Source: Calonectria ilicicola (taxonomy: Eukaryota; Ascomycota; Sordariomycetes; Hypocreales; Nectriaceae). From it: 64,000 nucleotides of DNA. Positions 1 through 12,286 of this stretch are shown here, piece after piece. The stretch is from positions 868,001-932,000 of the forward strand of contig CP085829.1 in assembly GCA_020809705.1 (NCBI GenBank), in the 5' to 3' direction. The translations under genes and the position numbers were made by a program. Every line of letters starts with the position of its first letter. The stretch's first letter is position 1. The notes under the pieces were generated by a model. The model did no database searches and was not told the origin of the DNA. It saw only the letters and a list, made by a program, of their open reading frames with translations.

Positions 1-1710
1 TCCTCTCGAAATAGACTATGAATGGGAATTCTGATAAAATAGTATGCAGATTCATATTCTATAATCATCTCAGAGATTCAACCAGAGTTTGTTTACTGTC
101 AAACAATTGTCTCCTACAATCCATTTCTGATGATAAGGTGAGCGAGTTTTGATTTAGATGAATATTTCATCCTTAGAAGGACTCACAAAAAGCCATTTTT
201 TCGCAAAAGGTTATCCCAGTAAGCATACAATTGCCATGTGTGGTCCAGGATAACTTTGGAGGTGATTTCTGGAATGCAATGAAGCAAGTGTCCAAGTGTT
301 TCGACTCGTAAAGTCATGAGTGACATCAAAATGACAGGTTTGAGTTTTGTTAGTTCAGCCAGGCCCGATCGCCAGCAAACATACATGCTACCACAACTAT
401 CTACTGATACATCAGGTCGGTCGCACATGGCCACGATTGCATCCTTGATTCGTTGAATTCAGTGCATCAAACTAACACATTCCTTCTAATGGCTTAGATA
501 TGGTTTTCTTAGTATCGAATAGCCACGTAGCCCACTTTTACAATAGATATCTTTGATTCGAGCCTAAATTTGACTACTTTGGATCCAACCCTAGACGGAA
601 TGCTGGTGGGGCCGTGGCATGAAAGCCGCAATAGCTCCAGGTACCGAGGCGCCGATGCCTGAAAATGGTGCATTCGGAGGAATCGGCGCTTGTGTGCGAG
701 TTTGAATTGGTAAATGATCACTCGCAGTGCCAGAGCCGGCAGTTCTCCTATGTCGAGATTGAAGGCATGCGAACGGAAGTCAAAATTCAACTTTAATGAC
801 AGAAACGGGATATGATATTCCCATGTCCAGTAAATCCCTCTCACTAGCTAGGGGTAATGCAGAGCTCACCCCGCACTAAAGAAAGGGGCGCGCCGACAAT
901 ATGCCATTGACTTTCTGGCGCGCCGAAGCATCGGGGGGGCTTCTCCATCATGAGCTTATTGCCGACTCCGTCACGACGCCACAGCACTCAGGAACCTTCA
1001 GTGGCTAACGTGGAGAAAGTTTTATGCAGTTGTCTTTTGTTTTATTTTTTTAGGCTGGGCCGATGAGGTATACGGATAAGGCAATTAGGCATCTCTGTCT
1101 TCTCTTATGGGGTGCCAAAAGTTGCATGTTTCCATTGCAAGATGCAGAAGCCAGAGTCGAGTCATACCTTGTTATGTGGTCTGTGGTTGATGTTAACAAT
1201 CCCTACTGTCTATGTAGTCATCAGTTTTGAATACGAGATAATAGAACACTAGTTCCTCCCAAAGCTATGATAATCAGTTGAGCGTATCGGCAATCAAGGC
1301 GGTCTTGGTGCCAGTCTCAAGTATCGTGCAACATTAGGGTAGCATGTCGACCGCTGACTAAGCATGGATGAATAAGCAACTACGAGACAATTTGGATGGA
1401 GCCGGTTCTGTGAGGGCACCAACAAATGAATGGGTAATCTCCATAAATTATTAGCATAAAAAACTAAAAGTTTTGCCTGATGGTCGCAATTTTTAGACGC
1501 CACTTTTTATTTTTCACTTACAGATTTTTGTGAGTCTTGGTTTTAATGAACTTGTGTATTTAGTCTACAAGGAGATGAGTGCTTGGAAATTTCTACCTCA
1601 AAGCATTGACCGACACCTGTAGTAAAGCAATTTTCATTGAGAAATAGCTGAATCTCCACCACTGGTCACCGATTAACTTTTGATGCACCTAGCCTGTCTC
1701 TCGCCTGTAC
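1..1710. other. Left-edge region without a recognisable gene
   Basis: Two minus-strand open frames (about 183-434 and 509-844) have no convincing start codon, domain or splice pattern. They could be the remains or terminal exons of an unrecognised gene, but I see no homology I can name. The only structure noticed is a pair of identical 10-bp GGCGCGCCGA words at 887-896 and 917-926, exactly 30 bp apart. Confidence 0.4.
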
Positions 1711-2115
1711 TCATTCCTTCTGAATAGCCTCAACTTCAATCTCGATTTTCATCTTAGGAAACGCCAAGCAGGGCACGGCAACAGCAGTCCAGATTGGTCG
1801 ATGGCCGGGAATGCGATTCTTCAACTTTTCAACCGTGTAGTCGTATGAAGCTACCATGTCAACGTGGTATGTTCGGATAGAATACACATCCTCCCAGCCC
1901 CGGAGTCCAACAGTTTGAAGAACTCGGTCAACATTCTCAAAGGCGAGATCGATTTGACCTTTGATATCGGTCTCGTCGAGTGCGCCCGTGTTATCCCAGC
2001 CTCCTTGGCCAGAACATTTGACAATATTTCCAAGGACGACAGCCTGGGAATAGTGGCACAGATCACTGTGCTTCTGCCCAGCCCCAGTCTCGTTGTAGTA
2101 TTTGAGTTCGGACAT
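1711..2115 (-). CDS. RidA/YjgF-family reactive-intermediate deaminase-like protein
   Basis: This is a single-exon protein of 134 residues starting at a real ATG (2115), the normal length for the RidA (YjgF/YER057c/UK114) family. Family members hydrolyse reactive enamine or imine intermediates, or act as related small trimeric hydrolases. Visible family features are the N-terminal Y-N-E-T-G-A-G-Q segment, an S-G-Q-G-G-W element near residues 35-40, a central helix with N-V-D-R-V-L, and a C-terminal stretch rich in alternating E/I residues (I-E-I-E-V-E-A). The R-T-Y segment near residue 82 lies where the substrate-binding arginine is found in active RidA proteins. It sits at the edge of a block with two regulators, a transporter, an alcohol dehydrogenase and an FAD oxidoreductase, where it could clear imines made by the oxidase; that link is inference. 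Confidence 0.85.
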   Translation of the reverse strand: MSELKYYNETGAGQKHSDLCHYSQAVVLGNIVKCSGQGGWDNTGALDETDIKGQIDLAFENVDRVLQTVGLRGWEDVYSIRTYHVDMVASYDYTVEKLKNRIPGHRPIWTAVAVPCLAFPKMKIEIEVEAIQKE

Positions 2116-2938
2116 ATTAGTCTTAGATTGGCTATCAAAATATTTGAGTTAGTTTTCAAAATCTTCTATGAGTTCAAGTTGCAAGCCATGCATGATTACC
2201 TACCTGTTGCACTGTGAAGAACTATGCCTACTAGTATTCAATTTCTGCGAGAAGACAAGCTGTGATGGTATATTTTCCCCAATAAGAGGTAATAGGCAAG
2301 GCTTATAAGGATAAGGCTGGGTCATACTCCAGATTTCTGTATGCTTCAAGTTGGACAAGCTCCACGACCTCGGGATTAGGGTGGGGACATCTCCAATCCG
2401 ACCCACATCAATCCCGGCGCTCGTTCAGGGAGTCGGGGTGAAGAAGAGCGTCTAACATTATCAAATCGTGCGCATTTGTAATCGGATATGATCCCTATCG
2501 GAAAGGGAAATTAAGTGTGTGTGGATATCAATCCACAAATATGTGCCCTTGCGATTAGGTTGCTTGTTGAACACGGGTGTCTTGAGCTCCTAGTCATACT
2601 ACGGCAAAAACATCTGCTAAACATTGTAATAGTAATACAAAAGTCATTCATGATTTAAAAATTCAAAATTAAATATATATAAGTGCTCTTTCAATGAGAA
2701 TTTCAGTGATCCACATATTAGACTACAAATCCCCAAGTCATAGTTTAAAGATCTCGGCTATGCATGGTGGTTGGGAAAATAAGACTTCGCTCGCTTTATG
2801 TTACAAATATGAGGAGCGCTACGAGTAGCACTCGATCAGATCCATCCTCCGTTTTTCGAAGTAATTATCCACGGATATTTCTATATCGGATTCCAAATAG
2901 ATAAATGTTGTGGCGGAGGTAGAGATAGATTACACTTT
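2116..2938. other. Intergenic, upstream of the RidA-like gene
   Basis: This is the shared upstream region of the RidA-like gene and downstream region of the C2H2 regulator. It is AT-rich around 2630-2690, and no coding frame with a start and domain was seen. Confidence 0.5.
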
Positions 2939-5425
2939 TCATGGGTCGTTGAGGCTACCCTTCAGTAACGCGGCGTAATGTAGTAAACTAGAACCAAGCA
3001 ATCTCGCAAGCGGTTTATCATCTACACCTTGAAGAATGCCACCCCATATTTCGGCATTGATGACTGCTAATTCTGTCGTGCTTGCTTCATGTGGCAGACC
3101 ATCACAATTTTCAACGGAAGATTGCAAATCTCCGAGCAATTTACGAACTATTTGCAAAACAGCGTGTTCTTCTGGGGTGAAAAGTATTAGTTTGGAAGCC
3201 GCTCTGAATGTAAACAAACTGATTGGCATACCTTTAGTTGGAGAAATTGCTCTGGAAACCTCCTGCATCCACTTGCTAAGAAGAACCGCACATTCAAATG
3301 CAGAAATCATATTTTCGAGACCCCATTTACTGACTTGTACTCGGATGAAAAGAGGAACTCCGATTGATGCGGGTTGTTCTGAAGTAGCAATACATTGGTA
3401 AAGTGCTGAGAGCAACGTTTGTTGACACGAGCGTGTCGGCCCATTGGAACTGACTATTTCGAAAGCAATCTGAGCTGCACTTCCGGTTTGCAATGCAGTT
3501 ATGTAGGAAGGATCACAATCGTAAATAAGGCGTATGTAGATAAGCTGCAACAAACCTCTTGTGTCTAGAATAATATTGCCTGGTTCTGCATAGCCTTTGC
3601 TATCATACGTCAACTCAAATGTTTGTAAAATAGCCAGACATCGTGCTGTGGCCTTCCTAAAAAAGGAATTATTGATTAGAAATATGATATATCACTACAA
3701 CGGATGCAAGTAACACTTTTGTAGATATGGTGCCTACCTGATTTTTCTGATTTCAGAAATGTATAGTTCTTTATTATTTGACAACAAGAGCATCTCTCTG
3801 GTCAAGGAAAAATGTCGGATGAGTGCTGTGGTACTAACGTGTAGCAAGTATTTAGATGTCTGAATCATTTCCATTACATCATCCACTCCACCCTCATCCA
3901 GAAGGTCTCCGAGAATTTCTTCATAGTTTCGTCTTTCCTGAGTATGGGAGCTTCGATATTGGTGGAATTCTGCCTCGCTTGATGCATTCCAGAGGTCCAT
4001 CGAACAAGGTAATTGCATTTTTGGACAAATTCCATGAAATGCAGTTGTGGATGGAAACAGAAAATTGTCAGTAATGGAAATACAGAAGGCAGAAATTTTG
4101 GTGCGAAGATCCGTCTCGACCATCGCCCACTGGAGGAAGTTGGTTTCGGCTGTATTGGATGGTTGGTGTTCAGTAATTCCGAGACACCATATAAGACCTG
4201 TTCCCAGTGCATGAAGTTCTTGGCGTACGGTGGTACGCTGCTCTAGCCTCACATACTCCATGAGAAGGAGAAACGTTCGCGCTAGTTGCATCGGTTCACT
4301 GGCAAATGGTTAGTAAATGTAGCCATTAGGATTCGCATTGGAATTCACTTCACAAACCTATAGGTACGGAGATTGGCCATACATTTTGTCCATTCATTGA
4401 AGACAATGGTTCTGCTAGCATTGAATAATGATGTCGCACTCCCAGTTTCGAAGATATGTCGAGCACCCAGACCCAGCATGCCTAACATCGTTGAAACGTG
4501 GAACTCTTTGATATTGATACTGTGGTGGATAAATGGAAACCGAGTATTTGCGAGATATGACTTCCAATACCTCTTGATCGACTGTATTGGAGGCAAGGTA
4601 AAATCCAATACTTCGCTAATATACGGTCGCAAACAATCGTCTAGGCTTTCTGATGGCAAATTAGTCTGTCTGTGCGACAACTTATGGCTTTCTTATCTTA
4701 CCAAACGGACATCGTGTTGACTTTTCCAGAATTGTTGAACCCCTTGGCGCCCCCTCTCCATCCATCGATGGAGTGCTTGCATCTTGCTGATTGGGATCTA
4801 GTATTACTTGTGGAACCACGGTGTCAAATAACAGTGGGAGGCCGCTGTTGGATAAGAAGAATTCAAAATCAGCCAACGGATCACCTTCTGTGCCTTTCCC
4901 CCTTAATGTAGGATCTGGTTGTATCACAGTTATCACTGGAGAGTGAAAATGACTGATGGAAGCAGGACTGGTACTGCCTGCCTGCAGAAATCATTTCTTA
5001 CGTATACTGCGATACTCAGGGGGTAGAGGGAGAGATCGGCAAGTGCCGGAGGATTCTGGCGAGATGTCAATTGACGTCTCTACATTGGCGTGGATGTTAG
5101 CAGCGACATTGACATCAATGCTAGGGCCAGCCGGTGTATCGTGGACAATCCTTTCGTGTCGATGCAGCAGGTCGCGTCTGCTGAAAGACGCCCCACAGGG
5201 GCATTGGTACGGCTTTTCTCCAGTATCTTGAGACAAAAGTGTTAATGCGGGATCCAGGATATGATTGAGACATGCATGGCCGCAGGGGGGAGTAATTAGC
5301 TAACGTATGCGGTTGTGTCTGTCCAAGTGCTCTCGTTTGCGGAATCTGCGGTTGCAGTAGGTGCACAAATGCGGTCTCGTTAAATCATTTGTGGCTTCCG
5401 AGAGAGATGGACTTCTATCGTCCAT
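2939..5425 (-). CDS. C2H2 zinc-finger transcription factor with fungal-specific middle region
   Basis: This is a multi-exon minus-strand gene encoding a nuclear regulator. Exon 1 (5305-5425, start at the first in-frame ATG) carries the first finger, C-T-Y-C followed by H-L-D-R-H-N-R-I. The intron at 5227-5304 splices exactly so that the canonical H-T-G-E-K-P-Y linker is restored ahead of a second finger of the C-P-C ... H-R-H-E-R-I-V-H type. Further exons lie at about 4943-5226 less an intron near 4938-5000, then about 4695-4936, 4345-4680, 3734-4291 and 2939-3660. They give a long C-terminal part with the helical pattern of the fungal transcription-factor domain (for example the F-P-F-I-H segment followed by ARHIF-type helices). 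The pair of N-terminal fingers plus this domain is a common ascomycete architecture. The gene is transcribed away from the Zn2Cys6 regulator at 5629, and the two share a 203-bp intergenic region. Internal exon borders other than the first intron are approximate. Confidence 0.82.
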
Positions 5426-5628
5426 GGCACCCGAGCGAAGCGTCTCCAACGTCTCGGGGATTATTGGAGATGGTAAAATGCGGTGGGGAAAGATGTGGCT
5501 CGCCACTTCTAGTTAGTATGCCATGAGAGTTAACGCTAAATTAAAGCCACGTGATCATGCTTCTCCAAATCTCCATCGTCTAGATCGCATCGATTCCAGC
5601 ATCTATCTCACTCTCGAAACAATTTCAA
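5426..5628. promoter_or_regulatory. Bidirectional promoter between two transcription-factor genes
   Basis: Only 203 bp separate the ATG of the C2H2 gene (minus) from the ATG of the Zn2Cys6 gene (plus). The segment contains a CACGTG E-box-type word near 5551 in CCACGTGATC. No clear TATA box was seen on either strand. Confidence 0.6.
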
Positions 5629-7981
5629 ATGGCATCCCCCCAAATAACGCAGAAGGACAAGCACCTTCGCAAGAAATTTGCGACACCCCCCGTGAAATTG
5701 GCATGCCTATCATGGTAAATATGCCACTGGATTTAACCAAACGTTTGGCCAATCGCGACTTACTAGTGGAATACAGCAGAAGGTCCAGGGTACGGTGCAG
5801 TGGCACTGAGCCTTGCGACCGGGTATGTTGATTCACTTTCATGTAGACCATTATGAGCCATCTTTCTAATGGTTTAAAGTGCCGTACTCGAAATATTGAA
5901 TGCAGTTTCACTAGAAGTCGAAGAGGGCTAGGGCGCCAACCGCTCCGAGAAGACCAACCAGGTGCGATACCGGAGTCTATTACCGTAGCTAATTGGGACT
6001 TGCCATCTACTCCATCGCTTTACGAGAGTCAGAATCTCCATTTGGGAGAAGGGGCGCAAGGGATTCTCCCACAGCTCTATGAGGAAAACCTCAGTTCCTT
6101 ACAATTTGAAGAGGTATTCACGGGAGACTCCGATCCGGCCCTGGACAACTTTTTCTTAGATATATTCAGTCTACCATCGTATCCTCAGGTAGGAGTCACC
6201 GATGTTGCGTACAACAATTATTCGATGCCACCTCAGCCCATTATGCGCAGATATAGGAGCGACAGTGATGTGTGAGTCACCGTCCGACAGCGCACTCCAA
6301 GTATTGTACTTACAATCATGCTGGGGCAGTTTGCGAGCTTACTATCTGCTTATCCACCCCGTGTTTCCGACATTGCCTCCACCGCTGGAACTGACCGTTG
6401 AGGACCGACCTGAGCCTTGGCTGGCGAATGCTCAGTTCTTTTCAGACTACGAACCATCTTCGCCATTGATATTGGCCCTTCTTTCAATCCTGGTGCTCTT
6501 GCCACATCCTAGTGATACAAACACATCGCAGGACGATGGGCGCGAATTACGCAGGGGCTGCGCTCGATCACTAGCCCAGTGTGCAACTGAATGCATCGGC
6601 ATATCTTCAAATATGTCTCCACCTGGTCAATCCTCATTTTCCCCATCCTCGATCCACCCAGGCGTTCCGGCTGATCTTGAAGTACCTCAGGCCTTGTGCC
6701 TCCTCAGTATTTATGAATATCTTGAATGTGGAAATACACAAAAGATGTCACAATTTGCCGAGGAGGCATTTGACGTATCTATAAAGCTATCACTACATAA
6801 CCAGCCGCAAGACCACACCCAGTTCTCTGAAGCTATCAGTAGAACCTGGTGGATGACAGTATGAATAAACTGCTACCTGATTAATTTTTAAGCGCTGATG
6901 TTGTTAGTATCTCTGCATGTGCAATGCAAGCATCATTAACTGCAAAGTGAGATAGCCTACCTGTTAAAAGAAGACTACTCCTAACTTATGAAGCCACCCA
7001 CGAGAACAATGAATATTGCTCAGTTTACCACAGCATGCCCTACCACAACTATAGGGTCCAAGGTGTGAATTAGCAAAGATATTTATGTCATTCTTTTTAA
7101 CATATTTAGGTATGGGCCCAGTATGTACGTGCAGAAGAGACCTTAGTTGCCGCAACTCTGTTGCTCGTCTCCCTCGTCAAAGGGTTCCACGCAGAGGATT
7201 TCATCCCCAAATTCCGGCAGAGTATCCAAAGAATGGACTCATTAATTAAGAATCAGTTGGACACACTTCCCAAAGGCAGTGAAGAGATGTCGAATTTAGA
7301 TACTGGACCTGAATCTAAACTAGCTGAGGTACTTGGAAAAGTGGCTAAGATACGTTTGCTGAGGTATTGCAATGCAGAAATTATCATGGGCGCCATGCTA
7401 ATTTCGCCAGCGCTCATATAAAGACGCACAGATATCGCGCTTTGATGGATAGTATTGGCATCTTGGAAAGATTTGAGTCTTCCTCTTTTGACAGCCACCA
7501 AAATATGGGCGATGAATCCACATTCGACGAGATAAATGACATAGCTTCCAGAATATTTCCATTTGAAACCCAGGAGTCATATGAAATCTGTTTCAATTCA
7601 GCAAAGGAAATGGCAAACGATTTGGAATCTTTGAGCAAGGTTATACATGGTACGATAAATTCTGCATACACCGTCACTCTATCTAATCTCCATTAGTTGC
7701 GCCATTTGCATGTTCCGCAGCTTTGGCTGGGTATACAGCCTTAATGATATTCCACTTGCAACCAGTAAAATCCCCTATTCCGATAATTCATCAACAGAAA
7801 GAGTCGAAGGTGTGCATAAAAAAAGCCCTTCAAGCATTGAAAAACTTTTCCATCGGATTCACATCAATGAGCACAATGAATGGTGATTCTCTCGCCCTCT
7901 GCTATTTTGGTTGTCTTTGTTCTAATATCTCTGAAAACAGAACAGCTCGAGAGAGCTGCCAATGCTTGTAAAGCAATTTAA
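5629..7981 (+). CDS. Zn(2)Cys(6) binuclear-cluster transcription factor, ten exons
   Basis: Exons rebuilt by hand are 5629-5714, 5777-5822, 5880-6178, 6237-6858, 6908-6946, 6994-7062, 7110-7363, 7411-7649, 7697-7882 and 7941-7981. They sum to 1881 nt, or 626 residues, with no stop. Splicing of the first two introns builds a perfect binuclear zinc cluster at about residues 26-53: C-L-S-C-R-R-S-R-V-R-C, then C-D-R-C and C-S-F. The middle region contains the fungal_trans landmark H-P-V-F-P-T-L-P-P-P and an R-T-W-W-M-T motif typical of sugar-utilisation-type regulators. Two acceptor sites are unusual: AAG before exon 6, and a GTATCC donor after exon 3. Both sit next to good branch sites or restore the conserved frame. 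The gene diverges from the C2H2 gene and converges on the MFS transporter, which suggests a pathway-specific regulator of that block (inference). Confidence 0.85.
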
Positions 7982-8172
7982 ATAACAGAGGATTGTATCC
8001 GCGATGTCCAACGCCGTGCCCGAACTAGTCGTGATTCCTTTATGGCACTATTTCTTGATAGCCAGTACAGATATTAAATCAGTACAGAGAAAGATACCAT
8101 CTTCAAAATATAAGGTGAACCAGCCGGCATGTGATAAAATATCGATGTGATTCTCAATCGCAGTTGAGGCAA

Positions 8173-10156
8173 TTACATCTTCTCGCCTCTAGATCCATCA
8201 TCAGATCTAATATCATAGTTGTTTCCTTCGTCATTCTCTATTCCTTCCGTAACCTGAAATCGCTTCGTTCCAGCATTCTCAACTGCATCAGAGGCGCTTT
8301 CAGCAACATCGTCGCCAAATAAAACACCGATCTCCTCTAGACAGAGACCATTCGTCTCTGGAAATAAATACTAGATGAATGCCGTACCACAAAGAGGAAC
8401 AATGATGAAAACTACCAACCTATGTAAGTACACTGGAAGAGATCAATGGGAGAAATTAGCCCTACCAAGAAAGTACTTCCAGCCAATTTCCGCAAAGGCA
8501 TCCGATGCGCATCCAGTGTAGATGAGCGATGTACTGAAAAGACCAGCAACAGAAAATGAGACACCTTGAGCTCGCATCCAAGTCGGGAAAATCTCTGATA
8601 AATAAACGCTACAATAGCCTGTTAGCTCTCAAATTTCTTCACAGAGGAGGACTTTGAACTTGTTATCACTCACTAACAGGCTGTATCAGTTCAAATATGT
8701 TAGTGGATATCTAGAAACATGCAAAGATGTTGAATGCGTAAAACCAGGCTGAAAAGGGCGACTCACATGCATCCATGCCACCAGCAAAGAACGTAATGAA
8801 AACGAACATGAAGAGCACGCCAAATCCATTGCCAACAGCGTTATCGGATCCTGCAAACCGGGCTACCATGGCGGCCTCACATGAAACTGCAAGTGCGGCT
8901 CCAATCTATTAAAACTTGTCAGCGGCTTTCATTAAATGTCATCTCATGTATCACTCACCATTCCAGCAACCATAAGTTTGACTCTTCCAATGCAGTCTAG
9001 AAGAATGGCGTTGATATAATTCATAAAAGCTGCCCAAGTAGTGTATACGGATAAGAGTAGTAAAGCCTTCCAGCCAGAGATTCCGAGGCCCTTGTACAAT
9101 ACAATTTGGTAATTGTTGATTACCTATAAACGATGTTAAAATTAACATAAAGGGGGAACTTATTTTGTACTTACTAGTACTCCGCTACTCTGAGCAATAG
9201 CAATGGCATGAAAACCGTAAATGAGTCGCTTTCGTGTATTGGGCTTCTTCCACAGTTCAATCCAAGGCAATTCATACGCACGATCGATCTCCACCTGACG
9301 CTGGATTTGAATGAATTCTGCGTCTGCAAGCTCCCCCTGAGGATCATCCTTGGTCGAATGAAGCTTTTTCAAAACCGCCAAGCCCTCCTCATTGCGCGTG
9401 TTATAAACAAGATAACGTGGCGACTCAGGAATCCACTGACTGCCAAGAAGGAGGAGTAGTGGTGCGAGAATCTGAAACGCCATACAAAGACGCCATTGAA
9501 TTCTAAAGTCTCTCTCAAAGTAAGTTCCGAAGCCAACCCAACTGGATCCTGACTAAATGGGTGAGTACTCAAATTAGTTGAACCATTTTTGACAAAGGGT
9601 GAGATATCAGGAATGCGTACGTATCCAGCCACGAGAAACACCGCATGCATTCCAACCATTTCGCCATGAGCATGCGCAGGAGATATCTCTGATTGGTACA
9701 GCGGACAGATTGTGTCAATCATTCCCGCAGCGAAGCCCTGGATCGCGCGTCCCGCAAGAAACATTCCAATGTTAATGCTGGATGTGGTTATAATCGATGC
9801 GATGATGCACAGCGCACATATAAATTGAATGGACCGCTTGCGCCCTATGAAATCGGCTAGCCATCCAATAGACAGGCAACCGATCAAGCCACCAGCGAAA
9901 TAAAGACTGTTCATTGCTACACAAGCATGCTTAGACACCATAACCCTCCCACGACAGAATAAACAAAACGCCACTTACCCCCGATCATCTGTGTGCTCCA
10001 AGACGCCCTTGGGCCTTCCGTAGTAAGATTGAAGTACTCATTAAATGAGGGTAATCCTGTTACTGAGGCAATGATGGAGGAATTGAAGCCGTAGGTATAA
10101 GAGCCCAGAGCCGTGAATAGCACCACTGCCAAATTGTACGGATTGACAGATTTCAT
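8173..10156 (-). CDS. MFS sugar-type transporter
   Basis: This is a multi-exon membrane transporter of the major facilitator sugar-porter family, acting at the plasma membrane. The start is the ATG at 10156, giving M-K-S-V-N-P-Y-N followed by the first membrane segment with G-S-Y-T-Y-G-F. A GTAAGT donor after M-I-G joins to the next exon, which holds the family signature (G-W-L-A-D-F-I-G-R-K-R) and later G-R-A-I-Q-G-F-A-A-G. The central loop has the P-E-S-P-R-Y-L motif after membrane segment 6. The C-terminal exons (8173 to about 9150, four to five short introns) end with an E-T-N-G-L ... L-E-E-I-G motif, the hallmark end of fungal sugar porters. The substrate cannot be read; hexoses, disaccharides or quinate-type compounds are all possible. 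A TATATA-like box lies about 90 bp upstream near 10248. Co-orientation with the dehydrogenase and oxidase genes suggests import of their substrate. Confidence 0.85.
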
Positions 10157-11081
10157 TTTCGATAATTTTAAAGGCAATGATAGTATTTTAACAATGGTGA
10201 TGGACCTCTGTGAAAGTTTCTGGTTGTAGCTGGGGGGCAACGGATATCTATATACCTTCTTTCACGGCCGATTATTAAATCAGTTACCATGTCTGAGGCT
10301 TATCATGGCTTCAATTCCGCCATTACACCAATCTATCCTCGCGATACTTCGAAGCCCAGCAATATTACATTGACAAGATATGGTCAGATATCTGGATTAC
10401 AGTCCTTATCATGACCGGGTTGAACTATCAAGGGTCCAAGTATCAAAGATGAGGCTACCACTCGAGCTAGCCTGAGACGTATTAGGGTCGCCTTGCTTTT
10501 TGTGGACCCATAATTGAAGCGCTCTTTACAACACGAATCAGCGGACTGTCATGATAAACTTTGATGCAAACCTGCTTTGGGAAATATCACCAGGATAGAC
10601 AAAGCATTGCGAGCTAGTCTGCCATATCACTGGCGGTTATCACTGTCTAGGAAGGATGCTTGAGAACTTGGCCACGCTATCCCAGAAAGAATCATTGAGC
10701 CCGATAACTTTCTCCACACTAGTCTAGGTTCCAAATCCCGAGATAACAATCATCAGTGGGGACATTTCGGGATTTATTAGATGGGCCGCCCTTAGCGTTT
10801 CGCTCTCACGCCACAAACCAATCTCTTTGGAATCCCCGGCCACGTAAAGTGCATAGTTTGGGGTAATTATTCGAAATAACGTGACATCTAAATATTCATG
10901 GTTTTCGGTGTTTGATAAGTGTCCCAAATCTACTACCAAAGTTGAGACTAGGGCTACAAATGTTGGTTAAAATTAAAGGCACGAAACACTTGATTTGTGA
11001 TTACCTATAATTGATCCAGTGCAGGCAAGCTCAATTAATCTCATGACTAATTTCAGTAAGGCCCGAATTTAGCTAGCTTTA
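10157..11081. other. Intergenic between transporter and dehydrogenase
   Basis: This is promoter space for the transporter, with a TATA-like stretch at 10248-10254 read on minus. A 71-residue minus frame at 10724-10939 has no domain I recognise. It may be a remnant, but I do not call it a gene. Confidence 0.4.
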
Positions 11082-12286
11082 TTACATAGCTACAACTAGA
11101 CGACCGGAATAGCTTCCTTCTTCATATCTTTTGATGATACTCTCGCCATCATCTAGCCCAATCGCCGTGACATGACTTACAACTTTCCGCTCAGCAACCA
11201 CCTGCATCATCTCCTTAACCCCCTCAGTGGGACAGTGCACCACACCCTTTATAATCAACTCTTTAAAGATGAGATTCATCGAATCAATCTCCAGTGGCTC
11301 TGATGGGTGAGCAATCATAACCAAGGTTCCCTTTGGTTGAATTTGGTGCAAAATCCATCGTAACGCAAGAACGTCTTCAGCGCATCCCATTGCTCCATGA
11401 AGCCCCACCCCATTTGTGAAGCTTAGGATTTGCTGCGCTGCTTCAGAGCTGTTGTAGTTCACCAAAAGGTCGGGTCGAAGGTCGACTGGTACCTTCGCCA
11501 CCCTGTCGAGAGCATCCTGAGATTTGTCGATCGCCACCACGGCATATCCTCTTGCCTTGGCGAATTGCATCGCTAGCAAGCCCACGCCGCCAATCCCCAG
11601 AATGCCCACCACGTTTGATTTATTGAATCGCCCTAGGTTGAGAGCATTCCATGCGGTAGCCTATCGTAGGTATCTCAGCACCCTAACAAAGCAGCGGAAG
11701 TACAAAGAAAACAAGAATACATACTCCTGCGCACATCAATGGTGCTGCTTGTTCAAATGGGAGCTCATCCGGTAGGCGAACAAGGGTATAATGAGAAGCA
11801 ATCATGTATTCCGCGAAGCTACCGTCGGCATTGATAATTCCAGACATGGTCCTTTTCTCGCAGTGGCGGGCGTCATAGTAGCCATGTGCTTGTACGGCCC
11901 ATAAGCAACCGCCACAAATCTCACAAGGGTTTTTGAAACAGATGATGCCAACTCTATCACCAACCTTCCACTCATCTAGTACACCAGGACCTATACCGGC
12001 CACTGAGCCCGCTGGCTCGTGGGATGGCGTAATGGGGAGCTGCGGTTTGAATGTCCCGTTGTATACTTGGTAGTCTGTATGACAATATCCAGACGCCCTG
12101 ACACGCACCAGTACTTCTCCTTCACCAGGCTGGGGCACTGGAATATCGCTTCTTAATGAGTATCATTCATTGAACTGTTAAGATGATGCATTTAGTCTTG
12201 CATTGGGATGTATCCTTGCCAAAAGAGCCAGTTACCTTGGTGAGCCTCAAGGCCTTCATCAACTCAGGGGTGTAGATTTGAGACAT
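11082..12286 (-). CDS. Zinc-type alcohol dehydrogenase (MDR family)
   Basis: This NAD(P)-dependent medium-chain dehydrogenase would be cytosolic. Exon 1 (12236-12286) encodes M-S-Q-I-Y-T-P-E-L-M-K-A-L-R-L-T-K. The main catalytic exon ends near 11683 and the nucleotide-binding exon runs to 11082. Visible features are the catalytic-zinc Cys and His pair in G-Y-C-H-T-D and S-H-E-P-A-G, the structural zinc cysteines C-E-I-C-G-G-C with the fourth Cys 14 residues further on instead of the usual 7, and the Rossmann motif G-I-G-G-V-G-L-L-A. The join of exon 1 to the next exon does not work with any standard GT-AG pair. Donor GTAACT leaves phase 0, but no AG acceptor lies on a codon border before D-I-P-V-P-Q-P. 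The N-terminus is therefore uncertain, or the gene is damaged there. The second intron (about 11660-11730) is also approximate. Confidence 0.72.

Noticed and set aside
183..844. Two minus-strand frames near the left edge
   Set aside because: No usable start or recognisable domain; could be partial exons but cannot be supported.
10724..10939. 71-codon minus frame between transporter and dehydrogenase
   Set aside because: No start context, domain or conserved motif; probably chance.
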